Source: UBA1723 sp045629285
GTDB taxonomy: Bacteria; Bacteroidota; Bacteroidia; Bacteroidales; Paludibacteraceae
Direction: 5' to 3'
NCBI GenBank assembly: GCA_045629285.1
Contig: JAZQQY010000012.1
Coordinates: forward strand, 1 to 64,000
Length of the DNA stretch: 64,000 nucleotides
Shown here: positions 42,958-51,105 of the stretch, one piece after another
Position numbering within the stretch: position 1 is the first letter of the stretch
How the letters are laid out: the number at the start of each line of letters is the position of its first letter
Translations under genes and position numbers: made by a program
The notes under the pieces: model-generated
What the model was told of the DNA's origin: nothing
What the model saw: the letters and a program-made list of their open reading frames with translations, nothing else
The model's database searches: none

Positions 42958-44202
42958 ATGAAAGTTATTAGATCAATCATAATTCTGTTGACGCTACTAA
43001 ATGCAGCATTTGTGTCGGCACAAGGATTCTTCAAACAGATTCCTAGAAACTACGAATTTATTCAATATCAGAAAAATAGATTGGAGTTTCCTGGCGACAC
43101 AGGTACAATGTGTAATTTCTATGAGAAGCTTGATAGCATCGTCCTATGTCGTGAAGGAAAGGTGAATATCCTCCACATCGGAGGCAGTCACGTACAGGCA
43201 GACGTGTTCTCCAACCGTATCCGTCGCAACCTGGACTCTTTGAATTTGGATTTCAAGAGTTCACGTGGACTTGTGTTCCCATTCAAGATCGCAGGCACAA
43301 ACAATCCGCCTAACTATAATGTGACATATACGGGAAAGTGGACTTCAAGCCGAATCTTGAAGCGCCACGACAACATCGAGCTTGGTTTGATGGGTATTGC
43401 AGTACAGCCAAACTCATCCGACGCCACAATGAAGATCAACCTTAACAAAGATGCCACATCTCGTTGGGAATGTACGGATTTGAAACTTATCGGATACTCC
43501 GACAGTGCATATTCATATCCAGTGATCATCAATCCAGCAGATGGTTCGAAAATATACAGTATATACAATGTGTTGGACGACGTATATGAGTTTTCATTCG
43601 ATGAACCAATCGATTCGTTCACTATCGCATTCGAACAGACAGACTCAGTGTTCCATCCATTCACATTGTCCGGCATCCTAGCCGAGAACAACAGCCATGG
43701 AATCACATACAATTCCGTCGGCATCAACGGAGCTAGCGTCATGAGTTGGCTAAAGTGTGAGAAATTCCAGAAGGAGTTGCCTCTAGTGCGCCCCGACCTA
43801 GTCATCTTCGGAATCGGAATCAACGACGCTGTGCCTAAGAATTTCAGTGGAGCCAAATTCCTGGACAACTACAGCAAACTAATCGAGAAGATTCAGGAAA
43901 TATCTCCTAACTGTGCGTTCATCTTCATCACTAACAACGACTCATACCGCAACAACAAGGGGCAGTATAGCGTCAACACAAACGGACAGATTGTGGAGGA
44001 GGTATTTTTCCAACTAGCTAAAAAATACAACGGTGCCGTATGGGACCAGTTTGCCATAATGGGAGGTTTGAAATCAATGAAGCAATGGGAGACAGCCGGA
44101 TTAGCCCGCAAGGACAAGATCCACTTCACTCCAAAGGGTTATACCCTACTTGGAGACCTATTCTACAATGCATTGATTCAGAGTTATTTAAATTACAAGT
44201 AA
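42958..44202 (+). CDS. Second SGNH-family hydrolase-like protein, secreted
   Basis: 414 residues with a signal peptide ending at VSAQG. The first block reads ILHIGGSHVQADVFSNR, so the usual GDS is GGS though the serine is kept; VIFGIGINDAV and DKIHFTPKGYTLLGD (D-x-x-H) complete the fold. It shares overall layout with the preceding protein and starts 19 nt after it. It is probably the periplasmic esterase or transferase partner of the MBOAT protein encoded 4 nt downstream. Confidence 0.83.
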   Translation: MKVIRSIIILLTLLNAAFVSAQGFFKQIPRNYEFIQYQKNRLEFPGDTGTMCNFYEKLDSIVLCREGKVNILHIGGSHVQADVFSNRIRRNLDSLNLDFKSSRGLVFPFKIAGTNNPPNYNVTYTGKWTSSRILKRHDNIELGLMGIAVQPNSSDATMKINLNKDATSRWECTDLKLIGYSDSAYSYPVIINPADGSKIYSIYNVLDDVYEFSFDEPIDSFTIAFEQTDSVFHPFTLSGILAENNSHGITYNSVGINGASVMSWLKCEKFQKELPLVRPDLVIFGIGINDAVPKNFSGAKFLDNYSKLIEKIQEISPNCAFIFITNNDSYRNNKGQYSVNTNGQIVEEVFFQLAKKYNGAVWDQFAIMGGLKSMKQWETAGLARKDKIHFTPKGYTLLGDLFYNALIQSYLNYK

Positions 44203-44205
44203 AAA

Positions 44206-46065
44206 ATGTTCAGTTCGATTTTAGGGTTTCTTAAAGATATTTTTGCGTTCGACGAAGGTAGTCCTCTTCTATTCACGCAGTTTTATTTTTGGGCATTCTT
44301 CACGATTGTCTTCGCAGTGTTTGCGGCAATCGGTCGCAGTAAGGTATTGCTAAGAAATACCTTCCTGTTTTTTGTCAGCGTCTTCTTCTATTACAAGACA
44401 AGCGGAATCTTCACATTGATTCTGCTCTTTGCGACGTTGTATAATTACATTTGTGGAAAATGGATGTACAGTTGCAAAAGCGAAGGATGGAAGAAATACC
44501 ATCTTGTATGTGGATTGCTTGTCAACCTTGCCACACTATGCTACTTCAAGTATGCATATTTCTTGGTGGACATGATCAATAATCTGCTAGGTACTTCATT
44601 CAGAATCTTCGACGCATTTGCATTCATTGGAAACAAAGCAATTGGAGCAAACATGTTTGACACTGAGAACATCCTCCTTCCTGTAGGTATCTCATTCTTC
44701 ACATTCCAGAGTATCAGCTACATCATGGATATCTACCGAAAAAGAATTGAACCGGTAAGCAACATCTTCGATTTCGGTTTCTATCTTACATTCTTCCCTC
44801 AGCTAGTGGCTGGACCGATCGTGCGTGCCAACACATTCATTCCACAACTATATAAGCCATTCTTCCTTGGACGACGTCAGTTTGGAATCGCAGTGTTCTG
44901 GATATTGAACGGTTTTGCGAAAAAAATCATATTGAGCGACTATATCGCAGTCAATTTTGTCGACCGTGTATTTGAGAATCCTACTATGTATAGCGGTCCG
45001 GAGAATCTGTTTGCATTGTTCGCCTACTCATTGCAGGTGTACGCCGACTTCAGCGGATACACAGACATCGCGATCGGAGTCGCCATGCTGATGGGATTCT
45101 ATTTGCCACAAAACTTCAACTCACCATACAAGGCGCCTAATGCAGGAAACTTCTGGAAGCGTTGGCATATCTCGCTATCAAAGTGGCTTCAGGACTACTT
45201 ATACATTCCGCTAGGAGGAAACAGAGAAGCCACATTCGGAACATACTCCGTAATATTCTCCATTGCAGCAATCGGAGTCATTTTGAGTGGAAGCATCTGG
45301 ATCGCAGTCATTTTGATCTCAATCACAGGATATTTCACAATCAGAGCATACGTATCTCCTGACAACAAAAAGGAGATCACTTCAAATTTGAATCGTTTGA
45401 ACACCATGCTACTTGGAGGTATCTGGCACGGTGCAAGCTGGAACTTCATGATCTGGGGAGGATTGAACGGACTAGGAATGCTAGTGTTCAATTTCTGGAA
45501 AAAGAGAAACATTTACAAGAAGACGTTGGCAGTAATGCTAGTGACAATCGGATTCGGAATACTCGTATTCCTATACGACCTTCCTGTATACAGAATGGGA
45601 TTTGTATGGATCGGAACAATCTTCGTAGGCACATTCATCAGGATGGTTTACAACCTATGCGGAGGCAAATGGAAATTCAAGGCATTGGAATACACATGGG
45701 CAGTGTTGCAGACATTCGTATTCATCACGTTCACACGTTTGTTCTTCCGTTCAGGTTCTAACCTTGATCCGGCAGAGGCAAACCAGGTGGCATGGGATAC
45801 AGCCAAAAACATGGTAAATCAGATCGGAGGCAAGTGGGATCTATCGTTGATTCCAACAATGGCAGACGCATATAAGAATATCATCCTTTTATTTGTGTTT
45901 GGCATGATCATCCACTGGTTGCCTGAGAATTTCAAGAGACGCTATCGTCTATGGTTCGCTATGCAGCCACTAGGAGTAATGGCAGTGACCACATGTATCA
46001 TCGTGTTTGTCGTATACCAGTTCATGACAGCAGACCTTCAGAAATTTATATATTTCCAATTCTAG
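44206..46065 (+). CDS. MBOAT-family O-acyltransferase (AlgI/DltB-like)
   Basis: 619 residues with about 12 transmembrane helices. SFFTFQSISYIMDIYR, LVAGPIVRANTFIPQL, YADFSGYTDIAIG, FWKRWHISLSKWLQDYLYIPLGG and the catalytic-His region GGIWHGASWNFMIWGG match AlgI. Such proteins pass acetyl from the cytosol to the periplasm, where SGNH partners put it on polysaccharide. Directly coupled to the two SGNH genes. The acceptor (surface polysaccharide or peptidoglycan) is unknown. Confidence 0.93.
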   Translation: MFSSILGFLKDIFAFDEGSPLLFTQFYFWAFFTIVFAVFAAIGRSKVLLRNTFLFFVSVFFYYKTSGIFTLILLFATLYNYICGKWMYSCKSEGWKKYHLVCGLLVNLATLCYFKYAYFLVDMINNLLGTSFRIFDAFAFIGNKAIGANMFDTENILLPVGISFFTFQSISYIMDIYRKRIEPVSNIFDFGFYLTFFPQLVAGPIVRANTFIPQLYKPFFLGRRQFGIAVFWILNGFAKKIILSDYIAVNFVDRVFENPTMYSGPENLFALFAYSLQVYADFSGYTDIAIGVAMLMGFYLPQNFNSPYKAPNAGNFWKRWHISLSKWLQDYLYIPLGGNREATFGTYSVIFSIAAIGVILSGSIWIAVILISITGYFTIRAYVSPDNKKEITSNLNRLNTMLLGGIWHGASWNFMIWGGLNGLGMLVFNFWKKRNIYKKTLAVMLVTIGFGILVFLYDLPVYRMGFVWIGTIFVGTFIRMVYNLCGGKWKFKALEYTWAVLQTFVFITFTRLFFRSGSNLDPAEANQVAWDTAKNMVNQIGGKWDLSLIPTMADAYKNIILLFVFGMIIHWLPENFKRRYRLWFAMQPLGVMAVTTCIIVFVVYQFMTADLQKFIYFQF

Positions 46066-46067
46066 TA

Positions 46068-46090
46068 GAGACGTCACGTCAGTGCGTCTC
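46068..46090 (+). repeat. Small hairpin repeat after the MBOAT gene
   Basis: GAGACG and CGTCTC pair around T-CAC-GTCA-GTG. The inner core TCACGTCAGTGCGTC reappears at 52975-52989 with A-T replaced by G-C on both sides. Confidence 0.5.
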
Positions 46091-46106
46091 AATAACAAGT
46101 AAGACT

Positions 46107-46586
46107 ATGAAAATGAAAGTTGGAATCGGCTATGACGTTCATCAGTTTGCCGACAACAGAGAATTATGGATAGGTGGAATCAAGATACCTCACACAAGAG
46201 GTTTGCTTGGTCACTCAGATGCAGACGTATTATTGCACGCCATCTGCGATGCAATGTTAGGAGCAGCACATTTGAAAGATATCGGCACACATTTTCCAGA
46301 CAACGATGCCGCATTCAAGAACATTGACAGCAAGATTCTGTTGAAGAAAACAGCAGAATTGGTTGCGTTGAAAGGATACAAGATTGAGAATGTAGACTCC
46401 ATCATTTGTGCACAGGAGCCAAAGATGAAACCATACATTGATGACATGCAGCGTTGCATTGCGTCGATATTAGGAATCGACGAAGAGGATGCCAGCGTAA
46501 AGGCGACAACAACAGAAAAGTTGGGATTCGTAGGCAAGAAGGAAGGTATTGCTGCACACGCCGTAGTCCTATTATCAAAAAATTAA
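46107..46586 (+). CDS. ispF: 2-C-methyl-D-erythritol 2,4-cyclodiphosphate synthase
   Basis: 159 residues. Fifth enzyme of the non-mevalonate isoprenoid pathway. The metal-binding GYDVHQF (Asp-x-His) and LGHSDADVLLHAICDAMLGAA motifs, DIGTHFPD, and the C-terminal TTTEKLGFVGKKEGIAAHAVVLL are complete. The start at MKMKVGIGYDVH is used, since a longer frame would run inside the MBOAT gene. It lies 41 nt after the MBOAT gene with a small hairpin between them. Confidence 0.97.
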   Translation: MKMKVGIGYDVHQFADNRELWIGGIKIPHTRGLLGHSDADVLLHAICDAMLGAAHLKDIGTHFPDNDAAFKNIDSKILLKKTAELVALKGYKIENVDSIICAQEPKMKPYIDDMQRCIASILGIDEEDASVKATTTEKLGFVGKKEGIAAHAVVLLSKN

Positions 46587-46587
46587 T

Positions 46588-46621
46588 GTAGAGACGGACC
46601 TACACGTCCGTCTATCTCTAC
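46588..46621 (+). repeat. Hairpin after ispF, possible terminator
   Basis: AGACGGAC and GTCCGTCT form an 8-bp stem with a six-base loop, nested in GTAGAGA...TCTCTAC. There is no T run, so it may be a repeat element rather than a terminator. The following 240 bp to exbB are AT-rich with no TAnnTTTG element seen. Confidence 0.5.
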
Positions 46622-46865
46622 GTGTTCGTACAAGTCCCGCCGAACGACTGCAATGTCGCAAATAGGCAATATAAAAGGACCAAAAAGGCCAGAAAAGTAG
46701 ATTTTACAACACTTCTAGTGTAAATATTCGTTAAAATTCGTGGTCAAACTATGTTTTTTTTATAAATTGCACCCGATTTTGTGGATTTTAGGGAATCGAA
46801 ATCTCAAAAGGGACTAAAAGAAAGAAAATAAATAATAAAAAATAACAAAAAATTTCAGAAGACAA

Positions 46866-47762
46866 ATGAAAAAATTATTTGCAGTTATCGCAATGACTGG
46901 AGCAATGATTTTCGGTTCAGCTTCAGTTTGTTTCGCTCAGGATGAGTCTACAGAAGAGGCTACAGAGCAGGTAGTAGATGAGACTCCAGCTCCAGCACCA
47001 GTTCAGGCAGCTCCAGCAGCACAGGCAGCTCCAGCTCCAGCAGCAGCTCCAGTTCAGGAGGAGCAGGCATTCCACAAGGTGATCAAGCAGAAGTTCATCG
47101 AGGGTGGTGCATTCTTCATGTTCATCGTATGTATCGCTCTTATCCTAGGTTTGGCTTTGAGTATCGAGCGTATCATCTACTTGTCATTGTCGTCAATCGA
47201 CTCAAAGAAGCTTCTTTCTTCAGTAGAGTCAGCTCTTGACAATGGTGATGTTGAGGGTGCAAAGACAGTATGTCGTAACACAAGAGGTCCTATCGCTTCT
47301 ATCTTCTACCAGGGATTGTGCCGTATCGACAAGGGTGCAGATGTAGTTGAGAAGTCAGTAGTATCTTACGGTGGTGTACAGATGGGTCTATTGGAGAAGA
47401 ACGTTACATGGATTTCACTTTGTGTAGCATTGGCTCCATCACTAGGATTCTTGGGAACAATCATCGGTATGATCGAGGCATTCGATAGAATTCAGGCTGC
47501 AGGTGATATCTCAGCAACAGTCGTTGCAGGTGGTATCAAGGTTGCCCTTTTGACAACATTGGTCGGTTTGATCGTTGCCATGGTTCTTCAGGTATTCATG
47601 AACTTCATCTTGACTCGTATCGAGGCTCTAACTTCAGAGATGGAGGATGCATCAATCAGCTTGATCGACGCAGTTGTTGAGTACGAGGAGAAGTTCAAGC
47701 ACTTCGGCGCTTCATCTTCATCAGTAGCAGTTTCTAACGAGACAGCAATCGAGAACGCTTAA
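46866..47762 (+). CDS. exbB: ExbB/TolQ/MotA-family proton channel with Ala/Pro-rich extension
   Basis: 298 residues. A signal-like helix (1-24), then an Ala/Pro/Gln-rich segment (about 40-70), then three transmembrane helices (about 83-105, 180-203, 225-250) with the ExbB landmarks SLCVALAPSLGFLGTIIGMIEAFDRI and GGIKVALLTTLVGLIVAM. It makes the inner-membrane proton channel that powers TonB-dependent transport or a similar envelope motor. First gene of an operon with an unknown membrane protein and two ExbD proteins. Confidence 0.92.
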   Translation: MKKLFAVIAMTGAMIFGSASVCFAQDESTEEATEQVVDETPAPAPVQAAPAAQAAPAPAAAPVQEEQAFHKVIKQKFIEGGAFFMFIVCIALILGLALSIERIIYLSLSSIDSKKLLSSVESALDNGDVEGAKTVCRNTRGPIASIFYQGLCRIDKGADVVEKSVVSYGGVQMGLLEKNVTWISLCVALAPSLGFLGTIIGMIEAFDRIQAAGDISATVVAGGIKVALLTTLVGLIVAMVLQVFMNFILTRIEALTSEMEDASISLIDAVVEYEEKFKHFGASSSSVAVSNETAIENA

Positions 47763-47783
47763 TAATTCTAAGACAATAAGTAT

Positions 47784-48263
47784 ATGAATTCAGAAAAGAT
47801 TTCAGCGATTGTCTTGGCTGTCCTTGTAGCTATTGCGGCTATTGTCTGCGTACTATTCTGCGTAGGTGGTAGCGAGGAAGCAATCTACAGTGGCGAGGCA
47901 TTCGATGCTCCAAACTATACAGGAGCTGTATTGAACGTCGTATACGCATTTTTCTTCTTAGCAATTGCAGCAACAGTAGTGTCAGCAACATTGTCTTTCT
48001 TTGTAAAGTTGAAGAACGATAAGAGATCTGCATACACATCAATTGCGATGATCGTTGCACTTTCTTTGCTATGCGGAATCACGTATGCAATCGGTGATGG
48101 CACACCACTTAACATGCCAAACTATGACGGTAATGAGAACGTAGAGGGTAGCTTGAAGCTTGCTGACATGTGTTTGTATTCTATCTACACATTGTTCGTA
48201 TTGGCAGTAGTTGCAGCTTTGTTCAATGTTACTCTAGCAAAGTCTATCAACAAAGTAAAGTAA
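47784..48263 (+). CDS. Unknown four-helix membrane protein of the ExbB/ExbD operon
   Basis: 159 residues with four predicted transmembrane helices (about 6-27, 46-70, 80-100, 127-153) and short loops; the loop after the third reads GDGTPLNMPNYDGNENVEG. No catalytic motif is visible and no named family is recognised. It sits between exbB and exbD with 21-nt and 9-nt gaps, so a structural role in the motor complex is the simplest guess. Confidence 0.75.
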   Translation: MNSEKISAIVLAVLVAIAAIVCVLFCVGGSEEAIYSGEAFDAPNYTGAVLNVVYAFFFLAIAATVVSATLSFFVKLKNDKRSAYTSIAMIVALSLLCGITYAIGDGTPLNMPNYDGNENVEGSLKLADMCLYSIYTLFVLAVVAALFNVTLAKSINKVK

Positions 48264-48272
48264 GTTTGTAAG

Positions 48273-48860
48273 ATGGGAAAAAAGAAAAGATCAGTAGGTG
48301 AGCTTAATGCCAGTTCAATGGCGGATATTGCGTTCTTGCTGCTTGTTTTCTTTCTTGTGACAACATCAATGTCGACAGACAAAGGTTTGGCACGTCGTCT
48401 TCCCCCACCTGTACCAGCTGACCAGCAGAACGATGATGTTGAGATGAACAAGCGTAATGTGCTTCAGATTCTTGTCAACAGCAACAACGACTTGATGGTT
48501 AACGGTGAGGTGCTTGAGGTTAGCAAACTGAAAGAAAAAGCTAAGGAATTCATTTTGAATCCAGCGAACTCAGAAGAGCTTCCTGAAAAGGAGGTTGGCT
48601 CATTCGGAAGTTTCGGTAATGTTATGTATACTAAGAAGCACGTGATTTCTCTTCAGAATGACCGTGGTACTCAGTATCAGGCTTACATTGAAGTGCAGAA
48701 TGCCCTTGTAGCTGCTTATGACGAAATCCGTGATGATTTCTCAATGCAGAAGAGAGGCAAGAAGTTTGCAGATCTTTCCGAGGATGAGCAGAAAGAGGTA
48801 CAGAAGATTTATCCTCAGAAGATTTCTGAGGCAGAACCAAAAAACTATGGAGGTAACTAA
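48273..48860 (+). CDS. exbD: ExbD/TolR-family protein 1
   Basis: 195 residues. A basic N-terminus (MGKKKRS) leads to the single helix SSMADIAFLLLVFFLVTTSM, which carries the conserved proton-path Asp. The periplasmic part begins with a Pro-rich RLPPPVPAD stretch and contains VLQILVNSNNDLMVNGEVL, as in ExbD. An insertion (about 85-120) and a hydrophilic C-terminal tail make it longer than E. coli ExbD (141). It pairs with ExbB and the second ExbD 2 nt downstream. Confidence 0.92.
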   Translation: MGKKKRSVGELNASSMADIAFLLLVFFLVTTSMSTDKGLARRLPPPVPADQQNDDVEMNKRNVLQILVNSNNDLMVNGEVLEVSKLKEKAKEFILNPANSEELPEKEVGSFGSFGNVMYTKKHVISLQNDRGTQYQAYIEVQNALVAAYDEIRDDFSMQKRGKKFADLSEDEQKEVQKIYPQKISEAEPKNYGGN

Positions 48861-48862
48861 TT

Positions 48863-49327
48863 ATGGCAAAATTTAGAAAAGACGGAGGTCGCAAACTGCC
48901 AGGGCTTAGTACATCTTCATTGCCCGATATCGTATTTATGTTGTTGTTCTTCTTTATGACAGCCACTTCAATGAAGGAGGTTACTTATAAGGTAAACATC
49001 AACCTTCCAAACGCAACTCAGCTTACTAAGCTTGAGAAGAAGAGTTTGGTTAAGTACGTATACATTGGTCAGCCTAAGAAGGAATGGGTTAAGTACGTAG
49101 GTACTGAGTCTTGCATCCAGTTGGACGATGAGTTCGTAAAGGACGCAGAAAAGGTGCAGAGCTATATTATCGATAAGCGTGCTGCTATGAACGAAGATGA
49201 CCAGGGTCAAATGGTCGTTTCAATGAAGGTCGATAAGGATACTAAGATGGGTATCGTTACTGACGTTAAGCAGGCTCTACGTAATGCTAACGCACTTAAG
49301 ATTAACTACACAGCTCTAGGCAAGTAA
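48863..49327 (+). CDS. exbD: ExbD/TolR-family protein 2
   Basis: 154 residues. After KDGGRKLPGLSTSSLPDIVFMLLFFFMTATSM (membrane helix with its Asp) the periplasmic part has YIGQPKKEW and ends in DVKQALRNANALKINYTALGK, the typical ExbD ending. Two unlike ExbD genes in one operon are common in Bacteroidota and may form a heteromeric shaft. It starts 2 nt after the first exbD. Confidence 0.92.
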   Translation: MAKFRKDGGRKLPGLSTSSLPDIVFMLLFFFMTATSMKEVTYKVNINLPNATQLTKLEKKSLVKYVYIGQPKKEWVKYVGTESCIQLDDEFVKDAEKVQSYIIDKRAAMNEDDQGQMVVSMKVDKDTKMGIVTDVKQALRNANALKINYTALGK

Positions 49328-49343
49328 TTAATCAAATCATAAT

Positions 49344-49377
49344 AAAAAGCGTGGTTCGAAAGAATCACGCTTTTTTT
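49344..49377 (+). terminator. Terminator of the ExbB/ExbD operon
   Basis: AAAAAGCGTGGTTC and GAATCACGCTTTTT form a long stem with a GAAA tetraloop and T tail. Confidence 0.88.
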
Positions 49378-49456
49378 GTTTATATGATATTTGAAGAATG
49401 CTTAGCATCTTGTCGGCCCGTGGCTACTATTATGGGACTGTTACACCGACTATGCC

Positions 49457-49484
49457 TGAAACTTGAAACTTGAAACCGGAAACT
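49457..49484 (+). repeat. Heptamer tandem repeat (TGAAACT family)
   Basis: Units TGAAACT, TGAAACT, TGAAACC, GGAAACT in strict 7-bp register, the same unit as at 28695-28715. Confidence 0.65.
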
Positions 49485-49498
49485 TGAATAAAATTCAT

Positions 49499-49506
49499 TA
49501 TCTTTG
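49499..49506 (+). promoter_or_regulatory. -7 promoter element of the unknown gene at 49524
   Basis: TATCTTTG matches TAnnTTTG, 18 nt before the start codon. Confidence 0.6.
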
Positions 49507-49523
49507 AAGAAAAATAATACGAC

Positions 49524-50075
49524 ATGGGAATTGATCAGCAATATATCGACAAATACGAAGAGAAACTACACTCACAGTTGTGGCAGTTTCTTCAGAGCAA
49601 AAAAGAAGTTGACACGATGGAGCCCGACGCTACCGATTTCGAAAGCGTATGGCAACAAGTTTGCACCTCTTACCTACCCGACGGTGTTCGCGAATTCGAA
49701 GGTTACGCCACAGTCTCTGTAGGTTGGATGATGTACGTAGGAATGGCAATCGCTAAACAGTGGGACCAGGATTGGGACAAATGTAAGAGCCAGGCAGACA
49801 TGTACACTGCCCTACGCGATGTCCGTGGTTACGACTGTATGGACGAGTATATCGGCGAGGATGTGTTGAAGTTGAAGCTTAACGAGTGCAAAGATCTTGC
49901 CAAACTGATCGGCGACTGTGCTCAGATGGGTGTTCATGCATTGCAACGCGAGATGTTCGAGCCAGGAAGTCCACTTGCCTTCCATGCTTACGTCCGCACT
50001 CTACATCAGATGTATCTGATGGGAATCGCAGTGCAGTTGCTAAGAATGGGATACAAAATGACTAAAATTGGATAA
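49524..50075 (+). CDS. Conserved-looking protein of unknown function
   Basis: 183 residues, cytosolic, acidic and rich in aromatic residues (three Trp-containing clusters, among them SVGWMMYVGMAIAKQWDQDW). It appears all-helical; no signal peptide or membrane helix is convincing, although GIAVQLLRMGY near the end is amphipathic. I do not recognise the family. It has its own promoter behind a heptamer repeat and stands alone between the exb terminator and the barrel gene. Confidence 0.75.
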   Translation: MGIDQQYIDKYEEKLHSQLWQFLQSKKEVDTMEPDATDFESVWQQVCTSYLPDGVREFEGYATVSVGWMMYVGMAIAKQWDQDWDKCKSQADMYTALRDVRGYDCMDEYIGEDVLKLKLNECKDLAKLIGDCAQMGVHALQREMFEPGSPLAFHAYVRTLHQMYLMGIAVQLLRMGYKMTKIG

Positions 50076-50147
50076 CAAAAAAGTTAAAAATTGTTCAAAA
50101 CGTAACATTTTGTCATTGATTCCAGACAATACAATTGAAATTAAGAG

Positions 50148-50155
50148 TAAATTTG
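50148..50155 (+). promoter_or_regulatory. -7 promoter element of the barrel protein gene
   Basis: TAAATTTG matches TAnnTTTG, 101 nt before the start codon, leaving a fairly long leader. Confidence 0.6.
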
Positions 50156-50256
50156 CATCGTGATTTGAATTTAGGACGTTAACGGGGCTCAGTCTTGAAT
50201 GAAAATATTACACAAATAAAATAGATTAAAAATTGAAGAGTCCCAAAGAAAAATTT

Positions 50257-50973
50257 ATGAAGAAGGTTTTACTTACAATTCTATCTGTATTAAGTTTGAA
50301 TGCTTTCGGACAGGCAACACAGGGTGATGACAACGGTTTCGGTTTGAAGATCAACGCTGGTATAACTGGCGCAAAGTATGGTTCAGTCAAGATGGAAGGT
50401 GACTTTATGGGCATCGACCTTGGCGGTGGAAGCGATTGGGTTGAGCCAGGTGATGGTGTAAAGAACAAGCCATTGTTCGGAGCTAACATCGACAACCGTT
50501 GGTATGTTGCTAACCCAGGTAATTTCGGTATCGCTATCGACGCTCGTTGGTTGGATATCGCAATCGGTAAGTCTAAGTACGAGGCAGACGGAGAAGATTT
50601 GGATGCTTCTACAACTAACGTACAGGTTGGTATGATCATGCCAGGTGTTATCGGTTCATTCTACTTCGGTAAGGAGATGGCAGTTGATGCTTACTACAAC
50701 CTAGGACCTACAGTAGGTGTTTACGCCACAAAGGCAGGTGACGAGTACGATGACGCTTCATTTGAGTTCGGTATCTCTCACTTCGTAGGTGCAGCATTCC
50801 GTTTCAAGGTATTCCAGGCTGGTGTTGAGTACAACATCGCTAGATTGAAGTCTCAGGACTGGGGTAGCGACGACGAGGACGAAGAGGATCCATTTGGTAT
50901 CATGAATAGCCTCACTATTGACACAAAGACAAAGAGAGATAACTTCCGTATCTTCCTAGGATTCAAGTTCTAA
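50257..50973 (+). CDS. Outer-membrane beta-barrel protein (porin-like)
   Basis: 238 residues with a signal peptide ending at NAFGQ. The mature chain alternates hydrophobic and polar residues in eight or so strands (GFGLKINAGITGAKYGSVKM, FGIAIDARWLDIAIG, NFRIFLGFKF at the end with terminal Phe), the pattern of small OMP_b-brl proteins. An acidic loop (DWGSDDEDEEDP) could bind cations. The start at MKKVLLT is chosen over an upstream TTG because it begins the signal peptide. Confidence 0.85.
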   Translation: MKKVLLTILSVLSLNAFGQATQGDDNGFGLKINAGITGAKYGSVKMEGDFMGIDLGGGSDWVEPGDGVKNKPLFGANIDNRWYVANPGNFGIAIDARWLDIAIGKSKYEADGEDLDASTTNVQVGMIMPGVIGSFYFGKEMAVDAYYNLGPTVGVYATKAGDEYDDASFEFGISHFVGAAFRFKVFQAGVEYNIARLKSQDWGSDDEDEEDPFGIMNSLTIDTKTKRDNFRIFLGFKF

Positions 50974-50994
50974 TATTTGAATTTTGACACAAAT

Positions 50995-51030
50995 AAAGCG
51001 GAGGCTGATTATTCAGTCTCCGCTTTTTTA
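50995..51030 (+). terminator. Terminator of the barrel protein gene
   Basis: AAAGCGGAGGCTGA and TCAGTCTCCGCTTT form a 14-bp stem with a short loop and a T run. Confidence 0.88.
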
Positions 51031-51032
51031 TT

Positions 51033-51067
51033 ATTAAAAATTAAGGATTAAGAGTTAAGAATTAGTG
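51033..51067 (+). repeat. Heptamer tandem repeat upstream of the GH53 gene
   Basis: Units ATTAAAA, ATTAAGG, ATTAAGA, GTTAAGA, ATTAGTG in 7-bp register. Confidence 0.55.
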
Positions 51068-51075
51068 GGATTTGC

Positions 51076-51083
51076 TATTTTTG
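51076..51083 (+). promoter_or_regulatory. -7 promoter element of the GH53 gene
   Basis: TATTTTTG matches TAnnTTTG, 23 nt before the start codon. Confidence 0.65.
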
Positions 51084-51105
51084 CCGTATCACACAATTTA
51101 CTACT

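Noticed and set aside
45951..46106. A 52-codon N-terminal extension of IspF
   Set aside because: It lies inside the MBOAT coding region and in a hairpin; the conserved start of IspF is at 46107.
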